A DNA stretch of 64,000 nt. Origin: Schaalia turicensis ACS-279-V-Col4. GTDB taxonomy: Bacteria > Actinomycetota > Actinomycetes > Actinomycetales > Actinomycetaceae. The DNA is taken from contig NZ_JH815208.1 of assembly GCF_000296505.1 (NCBI RefSeq), forward strand, positions 51,157 to 115,156, written 5' to 3'. The translations under genes were made by a program, and so were the position numbers. The notes below the pieces were generated by a model. That model was not told the DNA's origin, searched no databases, and was given only the letters and a program-made list of their open reading frames with translations. This document shows positions 9,667 through 17,524 of this stretch, one piece after another (the stretch's first letter is position 1; the number at the start of each line of letters is the position of its first letter).

Positions 9667-10290
9667 TCAATCGAGTTGAACGAGATCGTCAATCTGGAGG
9701 GTGTGGGCGACGATTCGTTTAACCGCCGCTTCGCTGATATCCGGGCGCGTTCTCATCAGGGAGATCAGACCGACGATAAGCATGTAGAAGGTCTCGTAAA
9801 GGTCACCAATTTTGATCTCATGGTGTCGGCGGAAATCTTCTACGGTGTTATCCACAATGAAGTGCGCGATACGGTCGGCCGCGCGGTCAATGAACTGCAG
9901 ATACAGTTGCCCGTTCCCAGTCCCCGCCAAGCTCATGCTGAATGGACTGTCTTGATCGATGATCGAACACATAAGATGCACTGCGTCATCAAGAGCTTTA
10001 TCAACGTTTCCGAGTTCTCGCCCCTCGTTCCACTGACGAACCTGAGCGAGAAAGTCATCAATCACACTGTCGAGGACCGCCGAGGCGGCTTCATCTTTGG
10101 TCGCAAAGTAGTGGTAGAACAGGGAGCGCGTGAGGTTCGCTCGCTTCGAGATTGAAGAAACCGTCATCGCTGTAGCCCCACGCTCAACAATCTCAGCTCG
10201 GACAGCGTCGAGGATGTGAGAACGCGTCGTTTCACCGCGCTCATTCAGCAGGGGATAAGCTGTAGCCCGCGATGTGAGCGGAGTGTCCAT
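9667..10290 (-). CDS. TetR/AcrR family transcriptional regulator
   Basis: A 207-residue protein with an N-terminal TetR helix-turn-helix (about residues 18-65, including ATAMTVSSISKRANLTRSLF and the YYHF-like LFYHYFATKDE), then an all-helical ligand domain with no family match I recognise. The start is the ATG right after a GTG; both sit behind AAGGGGGG, so one extra residue is possible. It precedes the membrane protein gene on the same strand and probably controls it or itself; the ligand is unknown. Confidence 0.88.
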   Translation of the reverse strand: MDTPLTSRATAYPLLNERGETTRSHILDAVRAEIVERGATAMTVSSISKRANLTRSLFYHYFATKDEAASAVLDSVIDDFLAQVRQWNEGRELGNVDKALDDAVHLMCSIIDQDSPFSMSLAGTGNGQLYLQFIDRAADRIAHFIVDNTVEDFRRHHEIKIGDLYETFYMLIVGLISLMRTRPDISEAAVKRIVAHTLQIDDLVQLD

Positions 10291-10367
10291 CACATCCCCC
10301 CTTTAATAAATGACTGTGTCTGCCACATGATCGGCAGAGTTCCTACGCTAGTGTCGCGAACAGCGCA

Positions 10368-11048
10368 CTATTCGCTGTAGTCGCCGTTCATGTCAGATTC
10401 CGATGGAGCTGGGCCAAATTTCTGATCTACTTCCTCAAAGAAGGCGGAAATTGTGCCGATTCCGCATTTGCACTGAGTAACAAGCTGCGCGTCAGAAAGC
10501 CCCCACTCACAGTCCAAGTTCACTTCTGCCAGAATTCGAATCTCTCCGTTCTTTTCAGTAAACGAAGCCATCGGCCACAGGTGAGTCGCATGCCAATCTT
10601 CAATCAGTAGCTCGACTTCTGACCTCAGCTGAGCATCAACGGGGGTGCTTCGAAAGGCAATAATTGTGAAGATTTCATTCTTCTTGCCGGTGATCCGGAA
10701 CACGTACTGATTCGAATCGAAACCTGTCACAAAGTCACCCTCGTCGTCGATCTCCCAATTCCAACCCTGTGAGTCAAAAAAGAACCCGACACGTTCAAGG
10801 GTGACTGGACGAGTCAGATCCAGCTGATCGGGCTGGTCCGAACGATCCTGCACATCATCTGCCGAAGAAGCTCCCCTACCTTGGTCTTCCCCGTTGTCAT
10901 CTTCACTGGGAACCTGAAGGGACTGGAGTTCTTGCAGGTCTGCGTCTACATCTAGGACGAGGCCGTCTTTGGCAGAAGCATCCTTTTGCACTTCATCTGC
11001 TACTTGGGCATTCAAGATCTTCCTAATTCGATCAAAGATTCCGCTCAT
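10368..11048 (-). CDS. YbjN domain-containing protein
   Basis: A 226-residue protein whose first 75 residues are charged and low in complexity, and whose rest (from about residue 78) is a YbjN fold: LERVGFFFDSQGWNWEIDDE, then FRITGKKNEIFTIIAF and the helical FIADWH-like stretch LIEDWHATHLWP. YbjN proteins resemble type III secretion chaperones and have no settled biochemical role. Its ATG overlaps the stop of the following paralog in reverse order (ATGA with the gene upstream), so the two are translationally coupled. Confidence 0.8.
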   Translation of the reverse strand: MSGIFDRIRKILNAQVADEVQKDASAKDGLVLDVDADLQELQSLQVPSEDDNGEDQGRGASSADDVQDRSDQPDQLDLTRPVTLERVGFFFDSQGWNWEIDDEGDFVTGFDSNQYVFRITGKKNEIFTIIAFRSTPVDAQLRSEVELLIEDWHATHLWPMASFTEKNGEIRILAEVNLDCEWGLSDAQLVTQCKCGIGTISAFFEEVDQKFGPAPSESDMNGDYSE

Positions 11049-11497
11049 AACGACAGCTCCTCGTTCAGTGCTTCAAAGAATTGCATCCCCGTGCCAAGCG
11101 CACAATCGATCTGCTGGTAGAGCTGTTCGTCCGTTGCTCCAGACTCCCAGTCAACAGTGTTCTCTACTCGAATATTGACGACTCCCTGATCGTTAAGGGT
11201 CGAGCAGACTTTCGGCCAGAGGTGCTTCCTATGCCAGTCAGCAATAAAAGCACGTGCCTCTGGTAGACGGTCCGGATTGATGGGGTTACCCCAGCCACCC
11301 AGGATATGGAGAATCTCTTGCTTCGTTCCAGTCAACAAAAAATAAAAGGTGTAGCCATTCCAGCGACCACCCAAATCGCCTTCATTATCAACGAACCACG
11401 TCCAGCTACGTTGATTGAAAAGATCCTTCAGGCGGTCTTGAGTTACCGGGGTAGGAATCTTCAATCGATCTGCGCTGTTTGACTCGATGTAACCCAT
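11045..11497 (-). CDS. YbjN domain-containing protein (single-domain paralog)
   Basis: A 150-residue protein that is almost only a YbjN domain: LKDLFNQRSWTWFVDNEGDL, WNGYTFYFLLTGTKQEILHI, then FIADWHRKHLWPK and IDCALGTGMQFFEAL. It matches the C-terminal two thirds of the gene just downstream, with which it overlaps by four bases (ATGA). The ATG after GGGAAGGAAAGC was preferred to one 21 codons upstream. Function is unknown; two tandem, unequal YbjN proteins in one transcript suggest a heterodimer. Confidence 0.8.
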   Translation of the reverse strand: MGYIESNSADRLKIPTPVTQDRLKDLFNQRSWTWFVDNEGDLGGRWNGYTFYFLLTGTKQEILHILGGWGNPINPDRLPEARAFIADWHRKHLWPKVCSTLNDQGVVNIRVENTVDWESGATDEQLYQQIDCALGTGMQFFEALNEELSL

Positions 11498-11956
11498 GCT
11501 TTCCTTCCCCTTTTTAACGAAATTACCGTTTATCTCTACCAATAACGCTAAGAAACGCATTGTTTCACGATGTCGATACCTGCGCTGAACCGTTCTCCAT
11601 TCAGGGATGAGCAGTCATCCCAGGCAATCACGTGCCATGGCATCGTTGCCGACCCACCATTGTTCCCAGTCTAGAAGAGACCATGTAGAAATCATTTTGC
11701 ATTTAGCGTCAATCTGGTGTGTACATGGTCCATGTCAGAATCTTGATATGAATGCTGGCGTCTTCTTCATTTAAAGCCCAAACAGCGCCATGCACCCTCG
11801 TGGGCATCCCTCTTCCAAACGCTCGGCGACTGACAGTCCCGGAAAAGAAACACGAACGCCCTCGCAGTTTTTCAGTGAAGAGGATCTTCCCTGTCACTCT
11901 GGAAGAAGCGAACCAAGAAGAACCTCGTCGACGCCGAGGAAAACACCCAGGGTGGA
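11498..11956. other. Intergenic stretch without a recognised gene
   Basis: Open frames on both strands here (up to about 95 codons) have no recognisable domain, no good ribosome-binding site and atypical composition. I see no RNA gene. A decayed gene on the minus strand cannot be excluded. Confidence 0.5.
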
Positions 11957-11997
11957 CGTGAGGGCGAGGCGGTATCACTACCAGCCTCGCCCTCACG
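11957..11997. terminator. Terminator hairpin after the P/G/Q-rich membrane protein gene
   Basis: Perfect 14-bp inverted repeat (cgtgagggcgaggc / gcctcgccctcacg) with a 13-base loop, 20 bp beyond the stop codon. No long U-tract. Confidence 0.65.
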
Positions 11998-12017
11998 CGA
12001 AAGAAACTGTCAGGACA

Positions 12018-12908
12018 TCACTGCCACTGATACGGCGAACCTATCTGAGTGGCGCGGATTTGCGAACGCTTACGATTCGTCACCACCAGCCAGATGATGC
12101 CGGCAATCAGTAGGATCAGACCAAGAATTCCGATTCCCGTCGCCCAAGCAACTCCCGACATTCCAGCCCCCACCAAATCGTCGGCGGTAACACCAGAAAT
12201 TGCCATCAATCTAGTGGTTTCACCCTCACATTCAACGACGTAATTTCCGGGCGCCAGACCATCAATGTAGAAAGTGTCCGTCGCACTCGTCGTCATCTTA
12301 TATTCGGTGTCCGTTTCAACCGAGGTGACCTTACACGAGTAGAGGGTGCCCGCGTAAGCCGAAGGATCCGAACGTGAGGCCGTCACCATCAGCGATCCGC
12401 CGTCACCGATGGTGATTGTGTCGCCAGAGCGGATCTCATTCGTTCCAGCAATAACACCGTCAAGATCGAGACCAGCCAGAGCGCCCACCAACAGGGAAAT
12501 CGGGGCAACGATAAACATCATCAGCAAGCCAACGACCATCATGATGATCGAACCGGCACGGCTAGGAAGCTTCTGAGGCACACCCGGCATCGGCATTCCA
12601 GCAACGTTGGGGCCACCAGCCTGTTGGCCGCCATAGGGCTGTCCCATCGGCTGATTCATCGGCTGACCCGGGTACTGAGGTGCATCAGAATTCCACTGCG
12701 CTTGCGCACCCTGCGGGTAGCCCGCGCCACCATCATTGAACGTCCCACCCGCGTAAGAACCGTAGGTTGGATTCGATGAACCGGAGACCTCGCCGTACTG
12801 AGGCCACGGTGTTTGGGATGAAGCCTGAGGGGCTTGTCCGTTGAAACCGGTCGCGAAACCACCATTCGGCTGGCTACCAGTCGGATCGGTGTTCATTTCA
12901 GGGGTCAT
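12018..12908 (-). CDS. Two-span membrane protein with P/G/Q-rich N-terminal tail
   Basis: A 296-residue protein of unknown function. Residues 1-105 are a cytoplasmic-type tail rich in Pro, Gly, Gln and Asn with repeated GQPMNQPMGQPYGGQ-like motifs. Then come one membrane helix (IIMMVVGLLMMFIVAPISLL), about 110 residues of a beta-rich external domain (ITIGDGGSLMVTASR..., with two Cys that may pair), and a second helix (GIGILGLILLIAGIIWLVV) with a basic end. The architecture is common for actinobacterial envelope proteins. The ATG was chosen because CTGGAGG lies just before it; an upstream start 34 codons earlier lacks this. Confidence 0.75.
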   Translation of the reverse strand: MTPEMNTDPTGSQPNGGFATGFNGQAPQASSQTPWPQYGEVSGSSNPTYGSYAGGTFNDGGAGYPQGAQAQWNSDAPQYPGQPMNQPMGQPYGGQQAGGPNVAGMPMPGVPQKLPSRAGSIIMMVVGLLMMFIVAPISLLVGALAGLDLDGVIAGTNEIRSGDTITIGDGGSLMVTASRSDPSAYAGTLYSCKVTSVETDTEYKMTTSATDTFYIDGLAPGNYVVECEGETTRLMAISGVTADDLVGAGMSGVAWATGIGILGLILLIAGIIWLVVTNRKRSQIRATQIGSPYQWQ

Positions 12909-13028
12909 CAATCCTCCAGATCGATAGTCAATTCTTATCCATCGTATCGGTGAAGAAGCGCCCTGTCTTTGGGGAGCAACCCCGATCAAACCCTGATTTT
13001 CCGTAGACAACAGCGCAAAGCACGCTGA

Positions 13029-13766
13029 TCAGCGGCACGCAAAATCCAAACGTTCAGCGCGCAGAGCTTCGACGCCTGGAACATCAAGTGGCGCCAGTTC
13101 AAGCCCTGTAGCGCGAGTAAGAAGCAAGTCGGCAAGCTCAGGATTTCGAGCTAAAACGGGTCCATGCATATAGGTAGCAATAACGGATCCTTGAACGACA
13201 CCATCGTAGGCAATAGGCTCCGGTGTCATCCCTTCGGGAGTTCCGTTGCCAACGCCCGCAATGACGCGACCAAGCGGACGCGCGTTGGGCCCAAGAACCG
13301 TCCCACCACCGTGGTTTTCAAAACCGCTCATTGGCTGGGTCAGTCCTTCAAGAAGGGGTTCACAGACAAGCTCGCCAATTGCACGATGCCCCTGCGGATC
13401 CGTGGTGACATCAAGAACGCCGAGGCCTTCGACTCGCTCGTCGCGCGCATCGCGATACCAGTGCCCCAAAACCTGCAATGAGGCGCAGATGGCAAGAAGT
13501 GGCTTGCCGGCGTCCAAGGCGTGAAGCAAGCCCGAGTCGTCGCGGAATTTCTGAGCCGCCAGTGACTGCGCAGTGTCTTCGCCACCGCCGAGAGTGTAAA
13601 GATCCAGTTCTGCTGGGATGTCTTCGTTCAAAGACACTGTCACTAGTTCCGCATCGATACCTCGACGGCGGGCGCGCTCTGCCAGAATCAGAGCATTGCC
13701 CGTATCTCCGTAGGTGCCCAGCACGTCGGGAAACAAGACCCCGATTCGCAGGGTTGATTCACTCAT
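13029..13766 (-). CDS. gatD: Lipid II isoglutaminyl synthase, glutaminase subunit GatD
   Basis: A 245-residue class I glutamine amidotransferase that releases ammonia from glutamine for MurT, which amidates the alpha-carboxyl of D-Glu in lipid II. The nucleophile is Cys94 in LLAICASLQVLG and the partner His lies in ATYMHGPVL. The GGGEDTAQ and GFENHGG motifs are typical for GatD/CobB-CobQ-like enzymes. AGGAGGGTGG precedes the ATG, and murT ends 11 bp upstream, so the pair is one operon as in other Gram-positive bacteria. Confidence 0.95.
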   Translation of the reverse strand: MSESTLRIGVLFPDVLGTYGDTGNALILAERARRRGIDAELVTVSLNEDIPAELDLYTLGGGEDTAQSLAAQKFRDDSGLLHALDAGKPLLAICASLQVLGHWYRDARDERVEGLGVLDVTTDPQGHRAIGELVCEPLLEGLTQPMSGFENHGGGTVLGPNARPLGRVIAGVGNGTPEGMTPEPIAYDGVVQGSVIATYMHGPVLARNPELADLLLTRATGLELAPLDVPGVEALRAERLDFACR

Positions 13767-13777
13767 CGTCCACCCTC

Positions 13778-15118
13778 CTATCGTCCAGTTGCTGATTTCT
13801 GGCGAGCATCAAGGATTACTTTAAAGTCTCGAAGAGCCGTGTAGTTCAGCAACATTTCAACCTTGCCGGGCTCAAGGAGCTTCAAGGCGTCCATGGGTAG
13901 TGGCGCAAGATCGCAGTGAATTCCCGCGTATTCAAGGCGGACGGCCAAGTCGGCGCCTCGTTCACCGCACGCGACAATGCGACGATCGTCGGACGCGGAC
14001 AACACGGAGAAGTCGACATCCCAGAGCCACGAGAGATCCTGCCCGTCCGGAACCTGGCCGTTGACTGCAATCACGACCTGTTTGACACGCGGGTCAACCA
14101 TCGTCATCGCTTCTTGCCAGCCTGCCGGATTCTTCGCCAACATGATGCGAGCGCGACGCCCATCAACGTCATGAATGGAATACCGTCCGGCAACCTGACG
14201 CACTTGACCGATCGCGTTGGCGGCCACCTGCGGATCAATCCCCAACGCGACCGCGGCCGCTACCGCCTGGGCAGCGTTGCCAAGGTTTGCGCGCCCCGGG
14301 AGCTGCAGGTGCAAAGGAACGCGAACGTCGTTTGGTCCGTACAGAATTGCCGAGGGCCCGCTTGCTCCTTCCGGCATCAAATCGATGTTGCCGATTGTCC
14401 AGTCTGGCGTGGGACGCTGGCGAAGTTCGGGGAGTTCTTCGCCGAGGAAAGCTTCAATGAGATGCCACGAATCGGAGTCACGAACAACCCTGCCACCGCG
14501 CGGATAGGCCACGGAGTCGTCTCCCCATCCGGCGCCCGCGGCAACCCAGACAACGTTTCGCGCTTCGCAGGCTGCCGACACGATCAGCGGATCATCACAG
14601 TTCGCAACAACAAGGGAATCAGGGTTTTCTTCAACTGCCTGACGCAGACGGCGTTCAACCGAACCAATTTCACCGACGCGATCCAGCTGATCGCGAGACA
14701 GATTGAGGAAGACAAAAACTTTGGGCGAAACGTGCGCTGCAACGGCGGGCACGTGCATCTCATCAACTTCGAGGGCCGCGTGTGGCGCGGTCGGCGTGCT
14801 CATCAGCGCGGTGATAATACCCGAGCCCATGTTGTCGCCATTCACGTTCGAGGCAACCTGACCTGCTGTTTCAAGGGCCGCGCGAACGAATCGGTTGGTC
14901 GTTGACTTGCCGTTCGTCCCTGACACGATCACGGAGTCCATCGGGACTGCAAGTTCCGACAGAATATTCGGGTAGATACGGCTGGCGACTTCACCGCCGA
15001 TCATTCCGCCTGATCCTCGTCCCAGAATTCGCGAGGCCGTGCGGGCAAGTGTGCCCGCACCGAGTGCAAGTTGGGCGCGCATCGGCAGTCGGTGCGCCGA
15101 CGAATCGTGAGAACTCAT
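13778..15118 (-). CDS. murT: Lipid II isoglutaminyl synthase, ligase subunit MurT
   Basis: A 446-residue Mur-ligase homologue that activates the D-Glu carboxyl of lipid II with ATP. Seen are the P-loop VSGTNGKSTT (residues about 64-73), NLSRDQLDR, LQLPGRANLGNAAQA, and the C-terminal DUF1727 domain with the conserved DGQDLSWLWDVDF acid. The Cys4 zinc ribbon found between the central strands of MurT in staphylococci, pneumococci and mycobacteria is absent: the equivalent region reads DDSVAYPRGGRVV with no CxxC pair. A TAGGGT hexamer six bases before the ATG and no Shine-Dalgarno site suggest a leaderless start of the murT-gatD transcript. Confidence 0.95.
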   Translation of the reverse strand: MSSHDSSAHRLPMRAQLALGAGTLARTASRILGRGSGGMIGGEVASRIYPNILSELAVPMDSVIVSGTNGKSTTNRFVRAALETAGQVASNVNGDNMGSGIITALMSTPTAPHAALEVDEMHVPAVAAHVSPKVFVFLNLSRDQLDRVGEIGSVERRLRQAVEENPDSLVVANCDDPLIVSAACEARNVVWVAAGAGWGDDSVAYPRGGRVVRDSDSWHLIEAFLGEELPELRQRPTPDWTIGNIDLMPEGASGPSAILYGPNDVRVPLHLQLPGRANLGNAAQAVAAAVALGIDPQVAANAIGQVRQVAGRYSIHDVDGRRARIMLAKNPAGWQEAMTMVDPRVKQVVIAVNGQVPDGQDLSWLWDVDFSVLSASDDRRIVACGERGADLAVRLEYAGIHCDLAPLPMDALKLLEPGKVEMLLNYTALRDFKVILDARQKSATGR

Positions 15119-15124
15119 GGGGTA

Positions 15125-15130
15125 ACCCTA
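15125..15130 (-). promoter_or_regulatory. Putative -10 box for a leaderless transcript (murT-gatD)
   Basis: TAGGGT on the minus strand, six-base gap to the ATG of murT. Confidence 0.5.
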
Positions 15131-15161
15131 ACGCGAGTGTAGAACTATCTGCGCAAATACA

Positions 15162-15202
15162 CTTCGGGGCGAGCGTGACTATTGTCAACGCTCGCCCCGA
15201 AG
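15162..15202. terminator. Terminator hairpin of the dnaK-hspR operon
   Basis: Perfect 14-bp inverted repeat (cttcggggcgagcg / cgctcgccccgaag) about 20 bp after the hspR stop codon and before the murT promoter. Confidence 0.75.
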
Positions 15203-15220
15203 ATGCAGAGGTTATGGCGA

Positions 15221-15769
15221 TTAGTCGACGACGGAAATCGTCCCGTCGATCACCCTGACACCCGAAGGTCCTGCTTCGATAACAGCCCGGATTGTGCGTT
15301 CCGGGTACGGGCTTGCAGTACGGATTGGACGCCAGATAGAGATTTCCCTCCCTTGCCCATCGCGGGCAGAAGGATTAACCCACGGGCGCTCACCGCGACG
15401 CATCGGCGACACCACGCCGTTTGCGGACGCGGCGAAGACTCGATCTTGACGAGCTTCAAGTTCTTCGATCCGCTGGCACAGCGCGACGCGCTCAGCTTCG
15501 AGGCTTTCCACTCGGCGTTCAAGTTCAAGGATCCGCTGGATTCCAGCAAGATTGATGCCTTCATCCTGGCTCATCCTCTGTACCTCGCGCAGACGTTGAA
15601 CGTCGCGTTGCGAGTAGCGACGTCCTCTGCCCTTTGTGCGCGCGGGCGTCACCAAACCGAGGCGATCGTATTGACGAAGAGTCTGCGGGTGCATGCCTGC
15701 AAGCTCAGCCGCCACTGAAATAACGAACGTCAGTGCGTCATCAGAATCGGAAGAACGCCGCCTGACCAT
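15221..15769 (-). CDS. hspR: Heat-shock repressor HspR (MerR family)
   Basis: A 182-residue MerR-type regulator with an N-terminal winged helix: FVISVAAELAGMHPQTLRQY is the HspR signature helix-turn-helix, followed by DRLGLVTPARTKGRGRRYS and a dimerisation coiled coil (about residues 75-120). HspR binds HAIR palindromes, with DnaK as corepressor in streptomycetes. It is the last gene of dnaK-grpE-dnaJ-hspR; only 3 bp separate it from dnaJ, and its AAGGAG lies in the end of dnaJ. Two HAIR-type sites before dnaK and one before clpB give its likely regulon in this window. The C-terminal 60 residues are Pro/Arg-rich and longer than in most HspR. Confidence 0.95.
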   Translation of the reverse strand: MVRRRSSDSDDALTFVISVAAELAGMHPQTLRQYDRLGLVTPARTKGRGRRYSQRDVQRLREVQRMSQDEGINLAGIQRILELERRVESLEAERVALCQRIEELEARQDRVFAASANGVVSPMRRGERPWVNPSARDGQGREISIWRPIRTASPYPERTIRAVIEAGPSGVRVIDGTISVVD

Positions 15770-15772
15770 CGG

Positions 15773-16786
15773 TCACTCCTTCGCCTTCTCCATCAGGGTG
15801 GCTCGCACGTCCTGGTGATCAAAAGAGTCAGCAAGTGCCTTCACGGCATCTTTCTGTTCCTTGGTCAGGTGGTCTGGAACGGCAACCATGATCTCGATCA
15901 GCAGGTCACCCGTGTGCTTCGCGGTTTCAACACCGCGTTTGCGCACGCGTAGAACCGCGCCTGATTGAGTTCCAGCAGGCACCTTCACAGTCACGGTATT
16001 CCCATCGATCAGTGGAACGTCGATCTTCGTACCCAAGGCCGCTTCGGCGAACGTCACGGGAACTCTCACGCGCAGATTGTCGCCATCCCGGGTGAATACC
16101 GGATGGGGCTCAACGTGGATCGTCACCTGAAGGTCGCCGGACTGGCCACCGTTTTCCCCGGGCATTCCTTTGCCACGAAGACGAACCTTCTGACCTTCTT
16201 TAATGCCTGCGGGGATACGAACGGTGTTCTTCTTCCCGTCGACTTTCATGGTGAGCGTTGCTCCCTTGAGCGACTCACGGAAAGTGATCGACGTCGACGC
16301 GATTCGGTCGGCGCCTTTCCTGGGACGTGGCGGGGTGTGACCAAAGCGGGTACCAGCCCCGTAGTTCGGCTGAGGGCCGCCGGCGTTGAAGCCACCGGCC
16401 GCTCCACCGAACATTCCGAAGAGATCCTCGATATTGACTCCCGAACCGGAAGTTGAGAAGTTGAAGCTAGTGCCTTGACCACCGAACATCGACGAGAACG
16501 CATCTGTGAAGCCGGCACTACCCGGGCCACCGGCGGAGAAGCGAGCTCCTCCACCCATGGCACGGATCGCGTCGTATTGCTTACGCTGTTCCTCGTCAGA
16601 CAGCACCGCGTAGGCTTCGCCGATTTCCTTGAACTTGGTTTCCGCCTTTTCATCACCCGGATTCTGGTCGGGGTGATACTGGCGAGCAAGCTTGCGGTAG
16701 GCCTTCTTAATCGCTGTTTGGTCGGCATCTTTTGCTACGCCCAGCGTCTTATAGAAGTCTTTTTCAAGCCAATCTTGTCCGCTCAC
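15773..16786 (-). CDS. dnaJ: J-domain cochaperone without zinc finger (DnaJ/CbpA type)
   Basis: A 337-residue Hsp40. The J domain is at residues 8-75 with the HPD motif (YHPDQNPGD), then a G/F-rich region (about 80-150) and the C-terminal substrate-binding domains ([14 protein letters not shown]... onward). There are no CxxCxGxG repeats, so it is a type II, CbpA-like J protein, although it sits in the canonical dnaK operon; a zinc-finger DnaJ, if any, must lie elsewhere. The GTG nine bases after GGAGG was chosen over a GTG two codons upstream that nearly touches it. It stimulates DnaK ATPase. Confidence 0.93.
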   Translation of the reverse strand: MSGQDWLEKDFYKTLGVAKDADQTAIKKAYRKLARQYHPDQNPGDEKAETKFKEIGEAYAVLSDEEQRKQYDAIRAMGGGARFSAGGPGSAGFTDAFSSMFGGQGTSFNFSTSGSGVNIEDLFGMFGGAAGGFNAGGPQPNYGAGTRFGHTPPRPRKGADRIASTSITFRESLKGATLTMKVDGKKNTVRIPAGIKEGQKVRLRGKGMPGENGGQSGDLQVTIHVEPHPVFTRDGDNLRVRVPVTFAEAALGTKIDVPLIDGNTVTVKVPAGTQSGAVLRVRKRGVETAKHTGDLLIEIMVAVPDHLTKEQKDAVKALADSFDHQDVRATLMEKAKE

Positions 16787-16837
16787 TTTCACTCACCTCC
16801 ATCATTCTTTGAGTTTGGGCGGATACGGGTATGTGGT

Positions 16838-17524
16838 TTATTCAGGGTTGTCCACCATGACCTTCGCAGCACGTAGAATCTTTTCATCGCGACGATAGCC
16901 GGGCTGGAGGATCTGGGCGATGGTTGCTACCTGAACCTCTGGGTTCACGTTGGCAAGCAGGGCCTCATGCTGAGTGGGATCGAATTCTTCACCTACAGCG
17001 CCGTAGCGTTCCAGGTTGAAGCGCGAGGCCAGAACGCTTTCCAGCTTCGTTGCAATCGCAGCAAAGGGGCCATCTTCGAGCTCCCCGTGAGCGCGGGCCG
17101 CATCGATGTCATCGAGAACGCTGATGAGCGCTTCAATGACTTCGCTCTGGCCGGATTCACGGTGGCCTGAAGCAGCTTCCTTCGCCCTGCGCACGTAGTT
17201 CGAGTACTCCTGATTCAGGTTGTACAGGTCAGCGTGCGCACGTGCCAGCTGGTCTTCGAGGTCAGCGATTTTCTCGAGTGCGTTTGCGAGGTCCGAGTCT
17301 TCAACTTGTTCCTCGAAGGCGCTCATGTCAGTCAGTGCCTCGTCAGCTAACTGCGCGGTGGCTTCGCCTGCAGTTTCCCCGGTTGATGCGGACGCGGCCG
17401 CGCCGGCTGCGAACTGTTCGTCCGAGCTCGGTGCGACCTGCGCCTGCGATGCCTGGTCGTTGACCTTGGCATCGCTGTGATCCTGGGGACCGGACTGGAA
17501 GCCCTGGTTCTCAGTTTCGCTCAC
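16838..17524 (-). CDS. grpE: Nucleotide exchange factor GrpE
   Basis: A 228-residue GrpE. The first 85 residues are an acidic, Ala/Ser/Glu-rich disordered tail; the coiled coil and beta domain follow ([30 protein letters not shown], then the C-terminal [26 protein letters not shown] signature). It releases ADP from DnaK. Its start overlaps the dnaK stop by four bases, showing translational coupling in the dnaK-grpE-dnaJ-hspR operon. Confidence 0.96.
   Translation of the reverse strand: MSETENQGFQSGPQDHSDAKVNDQASQAQVAPSSDEQFAAGAAASASTGETAGEATAQLADEALTDMSAFEEQVEDSDLANALEKIADLEDQLARAHADLYNLNQEYSNYVRRAKEAASGHRESGQSEVIEALISVLDDIDAARAHGELEDGPFAAIATKLESVLASRFNLERYGAVGEEFDPTQHEALLANVNPEVQVATIAQILQPGYRRDEKILRAAKVMVDNPE

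Noticed and set aside
11709..11996. A 95-codon frame on the minus strand in the gap after the YbjN genes
   Set aside because: Arg/Cys-rich composition, no ribosome-binding site, and it overlaps the terminator hairpin of the neighbouring gene.
13916..14905. A 329-codon open frame opposite murT
   Set aside because: Antisense shadow of murT with no ribosome-binding site and no recognisable domain.
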